Shown here in pieces: positions 34,159 to 44,851 of a stretch of 64,000 bases of DNA (positions are counted from its first letter, which is position 1; every line of letters starts with the position of its first letter). The notes beneath the pieces were generated by a model, which saw nothing but the letters and a program-made list of their open reading frames with translations, had not been told where the DNA came from and did not search any database. Both the position numbers and the translations under genes were made by a program. The stretch lies in the NCBI RefSeq assembly GCF_905404315.1, contig NC_066269.1, positions 12,523,501 to 12,587,500 of the forward strand. Direction: 5' to 3'. Origin of the DNA: Leptidea sinapis. Its lineage: Eukaryota; Arthropoda; Insecta; Lepidoptera; Pieridae.

Positions 34159-35196
34159 AAGGAAGGAAAAGTGTATGCCAGAATATTGATTGAAAGAGTA
34201 ATGAATGTGACTAATGACAAGGTATGGGATGTGCAAGCGGGATTTCGGAAGGGAATGGGATGTACGGATCAAGTCTTTTCCTTACGCTGCATCACTGAAA
34301 AATGTCTGGCAAAAAACCAGAAAGTATATTGCGCGTTCACAGACTTGGAAAATGCATATGATAGGGTGAATAGAAAGGAATTATGGAAGGTCTTATCTAT
34401 GTATGGGGTGGACAATTTTCTGATAAGGGCTCTGAAATCTCTGTACAGGGATTCTCAAGCCTGTGTTTGTGTTAATGGTGCCTATACGGGCTGGTTTGAT
34501 ATCTCCAAAGGTGTCAGACAGGGTTGTGTAGCGTCGCCTTGGTTGTTCAACCTATTCATGGATAGATGCATGAATGATGTGAGAGAAATGCAATGTGGAA
34601 TCAATATGGAAGGGTTGTATGTTAAGTGCCTCTTGTACGCCGATGATCAAGTCATTTTTTCATCATCGGTAAATGAGTTGCAACAAATGATTGACTGTTT
34701 GAACGGGAGCTTTAAAGAAAGAGGTTTGAAAGTAAATGCAAGAAAGACAAAAGTGATGGTATTTGAGAAGGATGAAAGGTTGACTAAGTGTACTATCACG
34801 ATTGAAGATGAAAGAGTAGAACAAGTTACAGAATTCGTATATTTGGGTAGCATGTTTACAAGAGACGGAAGATATGAAGGTGATATTGAAAGGAGAGTGA
34901 CTGCGGGAAATTGTGTGAATGGAGCGCTGCATGCCTTTATAAACGGTAAGACTGTGCCAATAGAAGTGCGAATGGCTGTACATAATGGAGTGCTTGTCGC
35001 CACGTTAATGTATGGAAGTGAGAGTTGGGTATGGCAGAAGAAGCATAAAAGCAGAATTAACGCAGTTGAGATGCGATCACTGCGTAGTAGGTGTGGGGTA
35101 AGACTGACTGATAGAATTCCGAATGCGGTAATACAAGCGCGCTGTGGTTTGAAAGAGGATGTTGTGACTAGGACTAACTTGCATTCACATTTATAA
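34159..35196 (+). pseudogene. RTE-like LINE reverse transcriptase, 5'- and 3'-truncated
   Basis: One uninterrupted frame enters from truncated sequence (KEGKVYARILIERV) with no credible start; the GTG at 34171 is not a start. Counting from that GTG, motif A is FTDLENAYDRV (residues 56-66), motif B GVRQGCVASPW (114-124), motif C YADD (156-159), and then comes the post-RT region EFVYLGSMFTRDGRYEGDIE. It ends with LMYGSESWVWQKKHKSRINA and CGLKEDVVTR before unrelated sequence (NLHSHL) and a stop. The thumb/post-RT layout resembles the RTE superfamily. The absence of stops over 1 kb suggests a fairly recent insertion. No poly(A), tail or target duplication is visible, and the endonuclease is missing. 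Confidence 0.8.
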
Positions 35197-36130
35197 TATT
35201 AAGTACAGATGTATTGTATGCTTCGTTCCAACCATTGTTTTCGTTTTATTAATAATGATGTTAAATATTTAATTTAGGTTAAATAGGCTTTAAATATTGA
35301 AAATAATCTCCACAGTGAAAACCCGAACTGAATTCGTCATTATGAATACTAAACTGTATCTTTATTGCTAGATAACTATTGGTAATAATTACATAATTTG
35401 AATTAATTAAAAAGTATTCATTATAAATTTAAAAGTACTTGAAATGTCATATTTACGAATGATTATTTAATTGCAGCTTTATTTACTAGACATCATTAAG
35501 GTTGGTAGACTCGAAAGTATATAAGTTAAATTTATTTTTATTTTATTACACTATCCATTGTACATGTATTAAGTTAATCTTCTACAGTTTGTGCAGTCAA
35601 AGATCGTACCAGTTTCGTCAAATTCAAGAAATTCATACATCGTCGATAATTCGAGCCGATCTTCGTTGTATGTCGTCAAATGGAAGAAGATATACAAACT
35701 TCTTAGAAGCCAACACCCAGAAGTGAAAACAGTGGTCATAACTTGAAAGAATATCATCACACTTTAATATAAAATATTCGAATACTTGGAAATAATTTTC
35801 TCATGCTCAAACATAGTGACATTTTGACATAAAAGTTATCTTAAATGAATATGCATAGTAAAAGTACACGCACGAGAACTGAGCTCGGATTTTATAATGA
35901 GTCGTCGCTTGCGATGTACATTTCCGTGACCTCACCACAATTGCTGAAGCTTTTGTCTACTTAAGTTAATTTTAGAATTTTTTCGTTGGAATTCTCGTTG
36001 AATTCTACTTAAATTTAAGAAGGTTGGGGTCTGGGTTGGTATAACAGAATTAAATTTTTAGAAACATTAAACGTGTTATATAATTATCGCTTAGGTTTTT
36101 GTGGCTTTATGGAGGGAAAATATAAGTATC
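35197..36130. other. AT-rich DNA without recognised genes
   Basis: No supported coding region. A short frame at 35502-35726 has no recognisable domain. Confidence 0.35.
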
Positions 36131-38614
36131 TATTTGTTGGATATAAATACTAATTGTGACAGTAATCACGACCATCACGTTCACGAAGCAACCTTACACA
36201 AACAATGAGTTCAAATTGTAATTGGTTGATGCATCTAATATACGGTAATTTATATTTATACAGTTGAGTCTTTATTACTTTTTATGAAATAGTTTATTTC
36301 ATTTAAACACAACTCATATACTGGATGCAGCACCTAACAAACTATTTAACTATGTTATGTATGTTACAGCCATTGTAAAATAATCTATTTGATTGAAAAG
36401 AGTGGCCGTTGAATTTCTTATATTATGTTCTTCTCACGAGTTCAACTATTTACGAACATATGGTGAATTCCGTAATTTAAAACAAATATTTGTAGTGACG
36501 ATACAACAGCGCTTAGTTTAAGCCTAATTGAATAAAAATTGTTTGAATTTGACTTTGAAGTTATGCGTGTATTATTTGAACAGTCAGGAAATATTTTATT
36601 GCGGTGGAAATACTCTTAATGAAGTGTTTTTGATAACGGTAACGCAGTTTTGCGAGTTCGATGGGTTTCTCCAACTCAAAAAATGCTAATATGCATTTGT
36701 ATCTATGTCGTACATATACACAATATATGACCAATATACAGAGATATCGGGAGTTGAATCGTTTTTTCCCAGTTCAAAATTGCCCAAGGCACCGAAAGCA
36801 GTTTTCACTTCAATAAATAAAAACGTTACTTAATATTACAATAACATTACACTTCGCAAGTATTTACTGTTGTTAAATAATCGCAAATTAGAGAGATTTA
36901 TTCTAGTCAAACAGTGCCACATCTTTTAGATAATCTGCAGTTGATTAATAATTGTAACTGCAGAGACATTTTTAATGGAGATTTTAATTTATTAAGAGCC
37001 AACAATGACTGAGATTTTATTATAAAAGTACATTTTATTTTATGCATTATTTATTTGTATTAATAAGTATAGGAATTTTTTTGAAGAAAAGTCTTATCGT
37101 GGTTCTAGTACTTCTAAAGAAATCGGGGATATTATATGTCTATCTGGAGGCACGGTAGTGCCCCCGCAAGTCGAGTAAAAGAAGCGGCACGGCCGTACCA
37201 TCCTTTTCTCGAAGCAGTTCAGGCAATTTTCGACCCCCTATAACTTCGTTGTGGATAATATGAAAAAACCTGAATTTAGGAATTTAGTCAACAAGCAGAC
37301 ATTGTATTAGCAAGGTATATTTAAAATTTCAGTCAATTTAAACCCGTAGTTTAAGAATTATAACTAGTCAAAGTTTCTTAATTTCGTCACTCACTGACTG
37401 ATCCATCATCAAAAGTCTAAGTCACTTCTAGCAGATATAGAAGCTTCAAATTTTGAATGGTATTAGAGTTTAGCGTATAAGTCAAGGAAAAACTACGTGT
37501 CGACTTTGGAAGTGTTAAGGCGCAGCAATTCAATAGACTAAGTAGCATTTACCGTGCAGATTTGTGATAAATTGTAACATCAAAGCCTCCGAGAAATCCC
37601 ATAGAGACATTGATGGGCTTTGATAAAACCCGTAGCTCAATAAGTAGTAGCGAAAAAGAAAAGAGGAAGACTACCTACATAAATAAGAAAAGCTCATAAG
37701 ATAGACAGTTACAGCCATTTAAAACATAAAATTATTTCAATATTGATAATATTATGACCACTATAAGATGTTGTTAGGTGATCTACTTATGTAATTAAGG
37801 CAAAAGGACCCTTAGGAAGGGATTAAATAAATTAACATACTTGGTATTAGATGGAACTCACAACATTTTACGGTGGAAGAAATGAGTTGCGAGACTTGGT
37901 TATTTTTAAAAGTAATGTTTTTAATGGCATATACAAAAACCACAATAGGTATTTTATGACAAAATTTGTAAGATGCGAGTAATGCCTGGGGCTTGTTAAT
38001 TATATTAGTTTCTTGCTCTGCTAAAACTTTCCCTTTACGACAAGATCACTAAAATTAGAAAGACTGTTCTTATTAAGTATTAGATTATGAAGTTAAAAAT
38101 TTCTTTATAAGTAGACAAATGCTTTTCAGCCTTATGTTTTGGCCTCTCATATAGATAATCAACTTTAACTTGATTCCTGCTTATAACTCCAATGCAAACA
38201 TTTCACTAAACCAACTGAAGTTAGCGGGCACGAGGTACTGAATGCTCATTGGTCAGGTTATGATAAGGGAAGTAAAACTGTCTATTTGTTTGTTGAATTT
38301 ACCATAAGTTCGTAAGCAGTTGAACTCGTGAGATGAACATTATATAAGAAACTCAAAGGTCAGTATTTTACAATGGCTGTAATATACATAAAATAATTCA
38401 ATTGTTTGTTAGGTGCTGCATCCAATATATGAGTTGTGTTTTAACAAAAAAAACTATTTCATAAAAAGTAGTAAAGTCTTAATTGTATAAATATAAATAA
38501 TCGTATATTGGATGCATCAACCTTTACAACTCGAACTCATAATTTGTGTAAAGATGCTTCATGAACGTGATGGTCGTGATTACTGTCACAATTAGTAATT
38601 ACATCCAACAAATA
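36131..38614. mobile_element. 2.5-kb structure with long inverted ends
   Basis: The left arm 36131-36488 and right arm 38281-38614 are inverted copies of each other, diverged by substitutions and small indels. Shared phrases include ACTAATTGTGACAGTAATCA, TTTTTATGAAATAGTTT and CTCACGAGTTCAACT. The outermost bases are TATTTGTTGGAT and ATCCAACAAATA, so a TA borders each end. The interior (36489-38280) has no recognisable transposase. It contains a dispersed repeat-like block at about 37110-37520 (TCACTGACTGATCCATCATC). It could be a long-TIR MITE or two oppositely oriented insertions of one 340-bp repeat. Confidence 0.6.
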
Positions 38615-38637
38615 CAATGATTTATTAACTACAACAG

Positions 38638-38880
38638 ATTGACCTGGCTCCAGCTGCAGCTGCACCCGTTCACGTGTTGACGCGATATTTGAGGGAAAGA
38701 GACGAACCGGCATTGTTCAAGTTTTCACTTCTGTCTGATTTCCCAGAATACCACGGCTTTTCGTCCACCCGTCGATTCAGGATTCATTTCAGGATTGCCT
38801 TTACAGAGGGACTGTTTTATTTGCCTAGTCAAATTCTCACAAACGAAAAAGTTTCGCAATATACGAGTAAATTAAAATAA
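38638..38880 (+). CDS. Unrecognised reading frame, possible exon
   Basis: An open frame preceded by CAG at 38635-38637 starts IDLAPAAAAPVHVLTRYLRE and continues through FKFSLLSDFPEYHGF to a stop at 38878. It is GC-richer than its surroundings and has no motif I recognise. There is no ATG upstream in frame and the pyrimidine tract before the CAG is weak. It could be a terminal exon, a TE fragment or chance. Confidence 0.2.
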   Translation: MDLAPAAAAPVHVLTRYLRERDEPALFKFSLLSDFPEYHGFSSTRRFRIHFRIAFTEGLFYLPSQILTNEKVSQYTSKLK

Positions 38881-39289
38881 CATACATCGCTTATTTTTTA
38901 TTACAAAATAAATTTTACTACATAGTATAAGGGATTAATTTTAATAATACATCAACTTGAGAAGGGTCTAACATGTAAAATATTTAGTGTTTTGTTATTC
39001 ATTCGTCCGGGCTTAGTCCGAGTATGCCAGCATAAGATGGGATAATAACACAAGATTGTGTGTAGTGAATGGATCTAATGTATTTATTTTTAATTCGACT
39101 TGTATACGTATAGGTAATCCTGGGGTATTTTGCGCAAATTGACTTCTAATTTGCGCTCTTTTGCATGTAACTCGTCCTGGGTATAAGCCCTTTTGAGTCC
39201 AGTTTCCTCGCGAAGATCAACTTCACTGTAAAACATATTATACATCTTACTTATTAATACAACGTACGATTTATCTGTGTGGGTACCCA

Positions 39290-39785
39290 TTAGTTTCGGA
39301 CTGTTCGGAGTTCCTTCATCAGGGTGAGTGTTGTGGGTTCGCGATAACGTCCCGTCTCATACTGCGGACTTGCGCTCGTAGTGCGCGGCTGGACAGGGCG
39401 GGGGGCGCGGGGTGATATCACTGACACTATGTCACTATTGGTGTTCACAGGTGCACAATATGCACTCACAATGTCCACTACGTGATCATCGGCACTAGGG
39501 GTCTTATGCGAGATGCGTTTAACAACATGGGTTTCCAAGTATGTAGCAGAGCCCAACCCTTGTTGGCTTCCAGAAGCTTTCAAGACACAGAGTTTTTATC
39601 ACGGGCAAATACAAACCTATCAAACCTAATATAATGTGGGACATGCTGTGCTCTGCCGAGGTGTCCAATTTTCGTACACTGCGGATATGCTCGGTGAGTC
39701 TGGTTTTTATGTTGTGTTCCCTTTCACCAATGTAGCTTTTGTCGTACTCGTATGGAATTTCGTAGACGCCAGGGCTCAAATCATA
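39290..39785 (-). pseudogene. Penelope-like element GIY-YIG endonuclease fragment
   Basis: Minus-strand translation from about 39779 reads SPGVYEIPYEYDKSYIGERE then IKTRLTEHIRSVRKLDTSAE. This matches the start of the GIY-YIG nuclease of Penelope-like retroelements (GVY...YIG, R, then EH and a later SAxxEH). After about 39650 the homology passes into another frame (FARDKNS, then KLLEANKGWALLH). The RT domain that should precede it lies outside or is lost. A further minus-strand frame at 39090-39290 (YTQDELHAKERKLEVNLRKI) is unassigned and may be element 3' sequence or unrelated. Confidence 0.65.
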
Positions 39786-40423
39786 TTAATTCTAAAATAG
39801 AAAAAGCATTAGTAGGTTGCGGGGATCGAACTAATACCTCTCGATGAAAAGTTATAAACATTTTTCTGACATGACTTATAATTAATTTAAATTATAGTAT
39901 GTCAGCAGGTGAAATAATATAAATTATTATTTTGATTTAAGCATAATATTTACCATCTCCAACAATAAAGATTATAAAAACGAAAGAAATCTATTGTTTT
40001 CTCAAATATAATATGATCTAGGTATCAAGTGCAACCAAATTGAATGACTTTCAATTTGTTTTTGAAGTTGATACGATATGGGTACCGTACGGTCAAAAAC
40101 GTGTCCATGCACCCAAAAAACCGAAAACTGTTGTTCTACAAACGAAAGAATGATCAATTCACTCCTAAAAAAATATTTTAAAAACTCAATGGCTAAATTA
40201 TTCTTGTTTTTTTTTTTTTTTTTTTAATTTTGAATCCTTTAAGCACACAAATAAAAAACATGAATTCTATATATTAGATATTTTATGACTTAGTTCACTT
40301 TACCTCTAATATTTTTCCTCTTCCTATAATAGATAATATCGGATATGGGAAATTGGATTTCAGTCGAGAAGCAATTCTAACGTCTAAAAATACAATATCA
40401 TTTTTTCGTATCGTTGTCTTTCT
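39786..40423. other. AT-rich DNA without recognised genes
   Basis: Contains a run of about 20 T's at 40207-40226 and nothing else I can support. Confidence 0.4.
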
Positions 40424-40491
40424 AAAATGCCGACAACGCTCCTGTGATTCCTTTGGCAGTGCAAGTTTCTGTGAGCGCCGGTGATCACTTT
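40424..40491 (+). repeat. LINE 3' UTR stub (Jockey/CR1-group)
   Basis: Matches the 3' end of the family at 32397 (CAACGCTCCTGTGATTCCT, GGTGATCAC) and nothing more. Too short to retain coding sequence. Confidence 0.55.
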
Positions 40492-40625
40492 GTTTTCTTC
40501 TTCCTTAAAAAAGTGAACGTTAGAAACATTGTACATGTTTTTCAACAAAGTCAGTTTTATGTCACACGTCTAGAACATACAAAGAATTGGAACAAAACGG
40601 AAAAAAATGATTGCATTCAATAATA

Positions 40626-41048
40626 TAGATCTTAGACTAAGGATTAGTCTCCGCTGTGCACCAACTAGATACCGCAGGCATAGTCACAAAATGCGGCAAC
40701 TAATATAACGCCCAAGTAGGCGTATTCGAGACAGTCTCGAACAATGTGTGACGTTGACGTGCCACATTTTATGTTAAACTCCAAATAATTGAAACTTAAA
40801 TGCCGAGTTACATATTAAAACTTTGTAAAAAAATACTACAAGAAATAAAGAAGACACTGGGATCACATACCATCAGTAAGTATTTTGTATTTTAATAACT
40901 TCAATGAAAATAACACGATGCATATGTTACAAAATTTGGAAGATTCCAACGCACACAAGCATCGAATAGTTGCCGTAATATGAAAGCTATTGTTCTTAGG
41001 TAGTGTCTAGTTTGGCCGCAGCGGAGACCAATCCTTGATCTAAGCTTG
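40626..41048. mobile_element. TIR MITE, second copy with both ends
   Basis: About 420 bp. The left end (CTTAGACTAAGGATTAGTCT then CCGCTG) is repeated in inverted form at the right end (CCGCAGCGGAGACCAATCC then TTGATCTAAG), giving TIRs of roughly 45 bp with several mismatches. The interior matches 27105-27335. No reading frame; a non-autonomous DNA element. The target duplication is not clear. Confidence 0.7.
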
Positions 41049-41149
41049 ATCTAATCGATGCTCTCTCCTACTGCCCCTGTTGTTAATAAAACCCTGACAA
41101 GCTAGTTTTATAAAAATTAAAAAACGTTTGAATAAGTGGGTTAATCCGG

Positions 41150-41265
41150 CCATCGTGAGCAATAAAACTTGTCGCCGCCACTTTCGCAGCGGGAAACGTT
41201 GTGTTTTGGTCTGAATTTACTCCAAACTATCACGAAAATTTACAAATGGCGTGCAGTGGAGTGAC
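41150..41265. repeat. Dispersed repeat, copy 1
   Basis: Diverged direct copy of 50828-50935. Both contain GTCGCCGCCACTTTCGC-like and GAAACGTTG/GACACGTTG phrases followed by a similar segment with ACGAAAATT. Confidence 0.5.
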
Positions 41266-41470
41266 TTAGAAACTTGATGTTACCAATGATTACTTCAGGT
41301 AACTATGGATTCAGGTTTTCTTTAAATGTGTATAAAGTCTTGTGAAAAGACTTAATAAATCAGTTATGATTGGATAAGCTAAATTTGGTTTTCTTCAAGA
41401 TTTTCTTAAAGTTTTTCTTCTAAAAGTAAAGACAAGAGATTCAGAATTTAAGGTTGAAACGTATAGACCT

Positions 41471-41628
41471 TCAGCTGATGATAATTGTTACGCCCTGCCT
41501 ATAACAATGCAGTGCCGCTCAGGATTCTTGAAAAATCCAAAACTTCTGAGCGTCACTACAATTGCGCTTCCCATGGTACCCATTTTATGGCCGGCATCCT
41601 GTGCAAAGGAGCCTCCCACTGGTAGTAA
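41471..41628 (-). repeat. Dispersed lepidopteran-type repeat, partial antisense copy
   Basis: Antisense to 25754-26031: CAGCTGATG, AATGCAGTGCCGCTCAG, GGCCGGCATCCTGTGC and GCCTCCCACTGGTA are present, but the middle (about 100 bp) is deleted. Confidence 0.6.
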
Positions 41629-42315
41629 GAGAGAGAAGGAAAGCGAATTAAGAGTGACTGTAACAGAATTTGATTGAGAAGTCGTCGTGAACAATCAGCA
41701 AATGGTTAACGCACACATTCAAAAATCAAAATTGATGACGCATTCTCGGGCTGTCCTATAGTTTACAAGTTATGAATTTCTGAAAGAGTTTTTTGGCTCT
41801 GGTGTAAAGTTGCAATTTTCGAGTTACGACAAGATTGCTTTCCGGCGTCGATTTGAATTTGAATCATTTTGTGGCAATAATTTTGCACAAGATTCATTAA
41901 TTAAATTTTTAAAAGAGCATAAATAGTTTACTGGAATTTTGTTTCCAAAGTCGTTTTGTGTCAAAGTCTTTTTATTAGAGAATCTATATTTGTCATTTAT
42001 ATTTAACTTTTGTTGAGGTTGAAATAAATGTATAAACATTTTTCTGATATCACTCAAAACTTTTAATTTTTTTAAATTGAAGTACGTTAGCAATTTTAAT
42101 AAAATTAATAATTTAATAAATTATTTTTTAATATACATATATTTAAGCAAAATATTTACCATCGTCATATACATAGATTAATAAGACCAGAGAAATCTAC
42201 TGGTTTGTCAAATAAAATAACGTTTGACAGATATTTGTATTTAATCAGTTCTTTAGATTCAGATATGTATTTAATGCCTGATTTCTAAATAAAAAGACAA
42301 TATGAATATGATATT
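41629..42315. other. AT-rich DNA without recognised genes
   Basis: No supported gene; a short minus-strand frame at 41824-42093 has no known motif. Confidence 0.35.
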
Positions 42316-42319
42316 AATG

Positions 42320-43052
42320 AATATTTTTTTTATTATTATTATTCTCTTTATTACAATTTTATCTTATTTTCTACATTTATATATATAACATATTTATAAA
42401 AAACAATATTACAAATATAAATATAAAAAATAGAGTCCTGCTGGCGTTGGTTCACGACAATTCCGCCGGTGGTTAGGGCGACAGACTGAGGAACTTCCGC
42501 ACGATGCGTGCCGTTCCCAAAATAGCTGTTTTCTGTAACTGACTCTTTATCCAGTTATGAAGTGAGAGCATCTTGAGATGATGGTCGAGGTTCTTTGCTA
42601 TAAGACCGTTAAAGGAAACAACTATTGGGACAATTATTGTTGAATCAACATCCCATATGTCAGTAACCTCGTGTGCTAGGTCTAGGTACATCGACAATTT
42701 GTCTATTTCAGCTTTCACAAGGTTATCATCACACGGAACGGTGATATCAACAATAAATGCCCGCCGCTCTAACCGATCTACCAACACAATATCAGGCTTA
42801 TTAGCAATGATAGTTCTGTCCATGATGATAGATCGGTCCCAGTAGAGCTTGGCATGGCTATTTTTCAGAACTGGCTCCGGAGTATACTTATAATATGGGA
42901 CTTCAAAATGCACAAGATTGTATCGAAGAGCAAGTTGCTGATGGGTAATCCTGGCTACTTGGTTGTGTCTGTGCAAATACTCACCATTGGCAAGACTATT
43001 ATAGAAAAAATCGTGACAATTCACTGCCCATCCCTGCCCCCCCCCCCCCCCA
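42320..43052 (-). pseudogene. R4/Dong-type LINE C-terminus with restriction-like endonuclease, 5'-truncated
   Basis: Minus-strand frame 43024-42473 (183 residues) lacks a real start; it enters from truncation. It reads YLHRHNQVARITHQQLAL, then KPDIVLVDRLERRAFIVDIT. This is the PD...D core of the restriction-like endonuclease that cuts the target in R2/R4/Dong LINEs (14 residues between D and D), followed by E and K in AEIDKLSMYLDLAHEVTDIW. The frame stops at 42473, and the 3' UTR continues to an A-rich tail (AATAATAATAATAAAAAAAA) near 42326. The 5' edge abuts a run of about 16 C's on the plus strand (43036-43051). The RT and zinc-finger domains are missing. Confidence 0.75.
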
Positions 43053-43329
43053 CGTAACTTCTAAAGTTAGAGAATGATAAAACTAAAAAATAATATATGA
43101 ATTATAATACCATGCAAACTTCCACCGAAAATTGGTTTGCACGCGATCTATAACTATATATAATATAAAACTCAAATATGTTTAGCTATCACAAGCCTAT
43201 ATGGGCTCACATATAGTTAGATCTATATCCCATCATTTAGGTACCTAATTATAACATTTACTTGTCAATAACTTAATTAATACCAGTGGGAGGCTCCTTT
43301 AATTTTTACTTTATTGCTTATTTTAATAC
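43053..43329. other. AT-rich DNA with a fragment of the dispersed repeat
   Basis: 43284-43302 carries CAGTGGGAGGCTCCTTT, the extreme end of the dispersed family at 25754. Otherwise nothing is recognised. Confidence 0.4.
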
Positions 43330-43645
43330 ATTTTTATAAACTACTTTTTTATCCCTTGTTAAAACATAAAGATTTTGCAGGCGTCAAAGCGTGACTTCGT
43401 TTGGGCTTCCATACGAATTTTCATCCCCAATTTCATCCCCATACAGGTCGAAAATAAAAATGCTAAACCTTCAATACAAACCTCCATCCCCTATTTCACC
43501 CCTCCATTTATTGCAGCCTATGTCCTTTTTCAAGCTCTAGCCTATCTCTGTACAAAATTTCATAAAACCAGGTCGGTAATTTAGGAGTGAAAGCCTAATA
43601 ATCAAAATGTGTGAATGTACCACATTTATAATATTAGTAGAGATA
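43330..43645 (+). repeat. Dispersed lepidopteran-type repeat
   Basis: Contains TTTCATCCCCATACA-type phrases, GCAGCCTATGTCC, TCTCTGTACAAAATTTCAT and the end TTATAATATTAGTAGAGAT, all familiar from lepidopteran interspersed repeats. No coding content. Confidence 0.5.
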
Positions 43646-44039
43646 TAGAATCGTTGATCTGCAATAAATTCAAGGGCATCTTCGTTGCCAGCTGGCAAAT
43701 GAAGCCATTTCGGTTATTTTTGGTTTAAAAGTATTAAATTTGTTTTTAATTTGAAAACTTATAAACTTACCAAATTTCTTATGAATATTCCTATTATTCA
43801 TAAATTCTATTATCTTTTCTTTTCTTTCTATACTTTGCTGGTTTTTTATGACTGCAATCAATGAATGAATGTTGTTACAATTGATCATTACATTTGTATA
43901 TCAAACAGTCTGTCGATTTTGTTTGGGATTTATTCTTGAAATTGGTAGAATATGTTATTGCAAATTTTTGAATAAAAATCCATTAAAACGTTTTGAACAA
44001 GTTTCGGTGTTGAGAGTGGAACTCTTAAATACATTTTAG

Positions 44040-44186
44040 TATGCTAGAGGAGGACACAGATGGACCGACGATCTGGTCAAGATTGCCGCAATACGTTAGA
44101 TGAGGGTAGCGCAGGACCGATCGTCGTGGAAATCTTTGGGCCTTTGTCCAGCAGTGGACGTCTTCCGGCTGATGATGATGATGGTA
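44040..44186 (+). pseudogene. RTE-type LINE 3' end with microsatellite tail
   Basis: Sense orientation: GGACCGACGATCTGGTCAAG, GTAGCGCAGGACCGATCGTC and GTCCAGCAGTGGACGTC lead into GATGATGATGATGG, the RTE 3' tail. It covers only the last 45 or so codons. It belongs to the same family as 17302-17562 and 23922-24450, which are in the opposite orientation. Confidence 0.75.
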
Positions 44187-44188
44187 GA

Positions 44189-44312
44189 GGAGGACAAACG
44201 AGCGTATAGATCACTGATGCTTAGTGATCACCGTTCACATATTCTTGCAACACCAGCCTTAGAAAAGTGTACGCGCTTTTTTTTGAAGGTATCATCCTGG
44301 AAACACTGCATT
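44189..44312 (-). repeat. LINE 3' stub (Jockey/CR1-group) abutting the RTE tail
   Basis: Antisense to the 3' end at 32700-32800 (GGAGGACAAACGAGCG, TAGTGATCACCG, AAAAGTGTACGCGCTTTTTT). It begins immediately after the RTE microsatellite. Confidence 0.6.
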
Positions 44313-44705
44313 GAATGAATAAAAAATAAAAGAAAAAGAACTTGAAATTAAAATACAAAGCAAGAAATAGTGGTAAGAAGTATCACAGAGGAGATAATAC
44401 TGTAACTGTACTAGAGACCCTTAACGAAAGAAATTGGCCCGAAATATATAAAGGTACATGCCACTGGTGAACTGACGTCTTATACAAACTCGTGACTGGA
44501 ATACAACACAATACCTGATGTCTCTTACATCGTTTGTTATAATAAAGATGAATTATTTGTACCTGCTAACGGTGCCATTCTTATTATGTGGTCGTAACAA
44601 GGATAGATGTTAGGATACTAAATGAAATTTAGCATTGTCGTTACCAAATAATATTGTATTAATGGGAAAAATAACCTAAAGTAATATAATATTACCTATT
44701 GGTAG

Positions 44706-44851
44706 TCTCATTTGCCCAGTAATTACGCTAGCTATAACGCCCTTCAGACCGAAACACAGTAATGTTTACTTACACATTACTGCTTCACAGCAGAAATAGG
44801 CGCCGTTGTGGTACCCATAATTAAGCCGGCATCCTGTGCAAAGGAGCTGGT
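44706..44851 (-). repeat. Dispersed lepidopteran-type repeat, antisense partial copy
   Basis: TTGCCCAGTAATTACGCTAG, CCTTCAGACCGAAACACAGT and GGCATCCTGTGCAAAGGAGC match the family at 25754 in antisense. The half beyond the GCTAGTGAAATTACTGG phrase is missing. Confidence 0.6.

Noticed and set aside
42331..42350. CRISPR-like or satellite array in the ATT repeats
   Set aside because: It is the A-rich tail and simple repeat of a LINE 3' end, not spaced repeats.
42473..43024. Host nuclease gene
   Set aside because: It has no start, the PD...D core and context fit the R4/Dong-type LINE endonuclease, and the frame ends in a LINE-like tail.
43036..43052. Assembly gap or vector junction at the C-run
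   Set aside because: The sequence on both sides is plausible insect DNA. A sequencing artefact remains possible, but the C-run coincides with the LINE truncation point, so it is kept as a finding.
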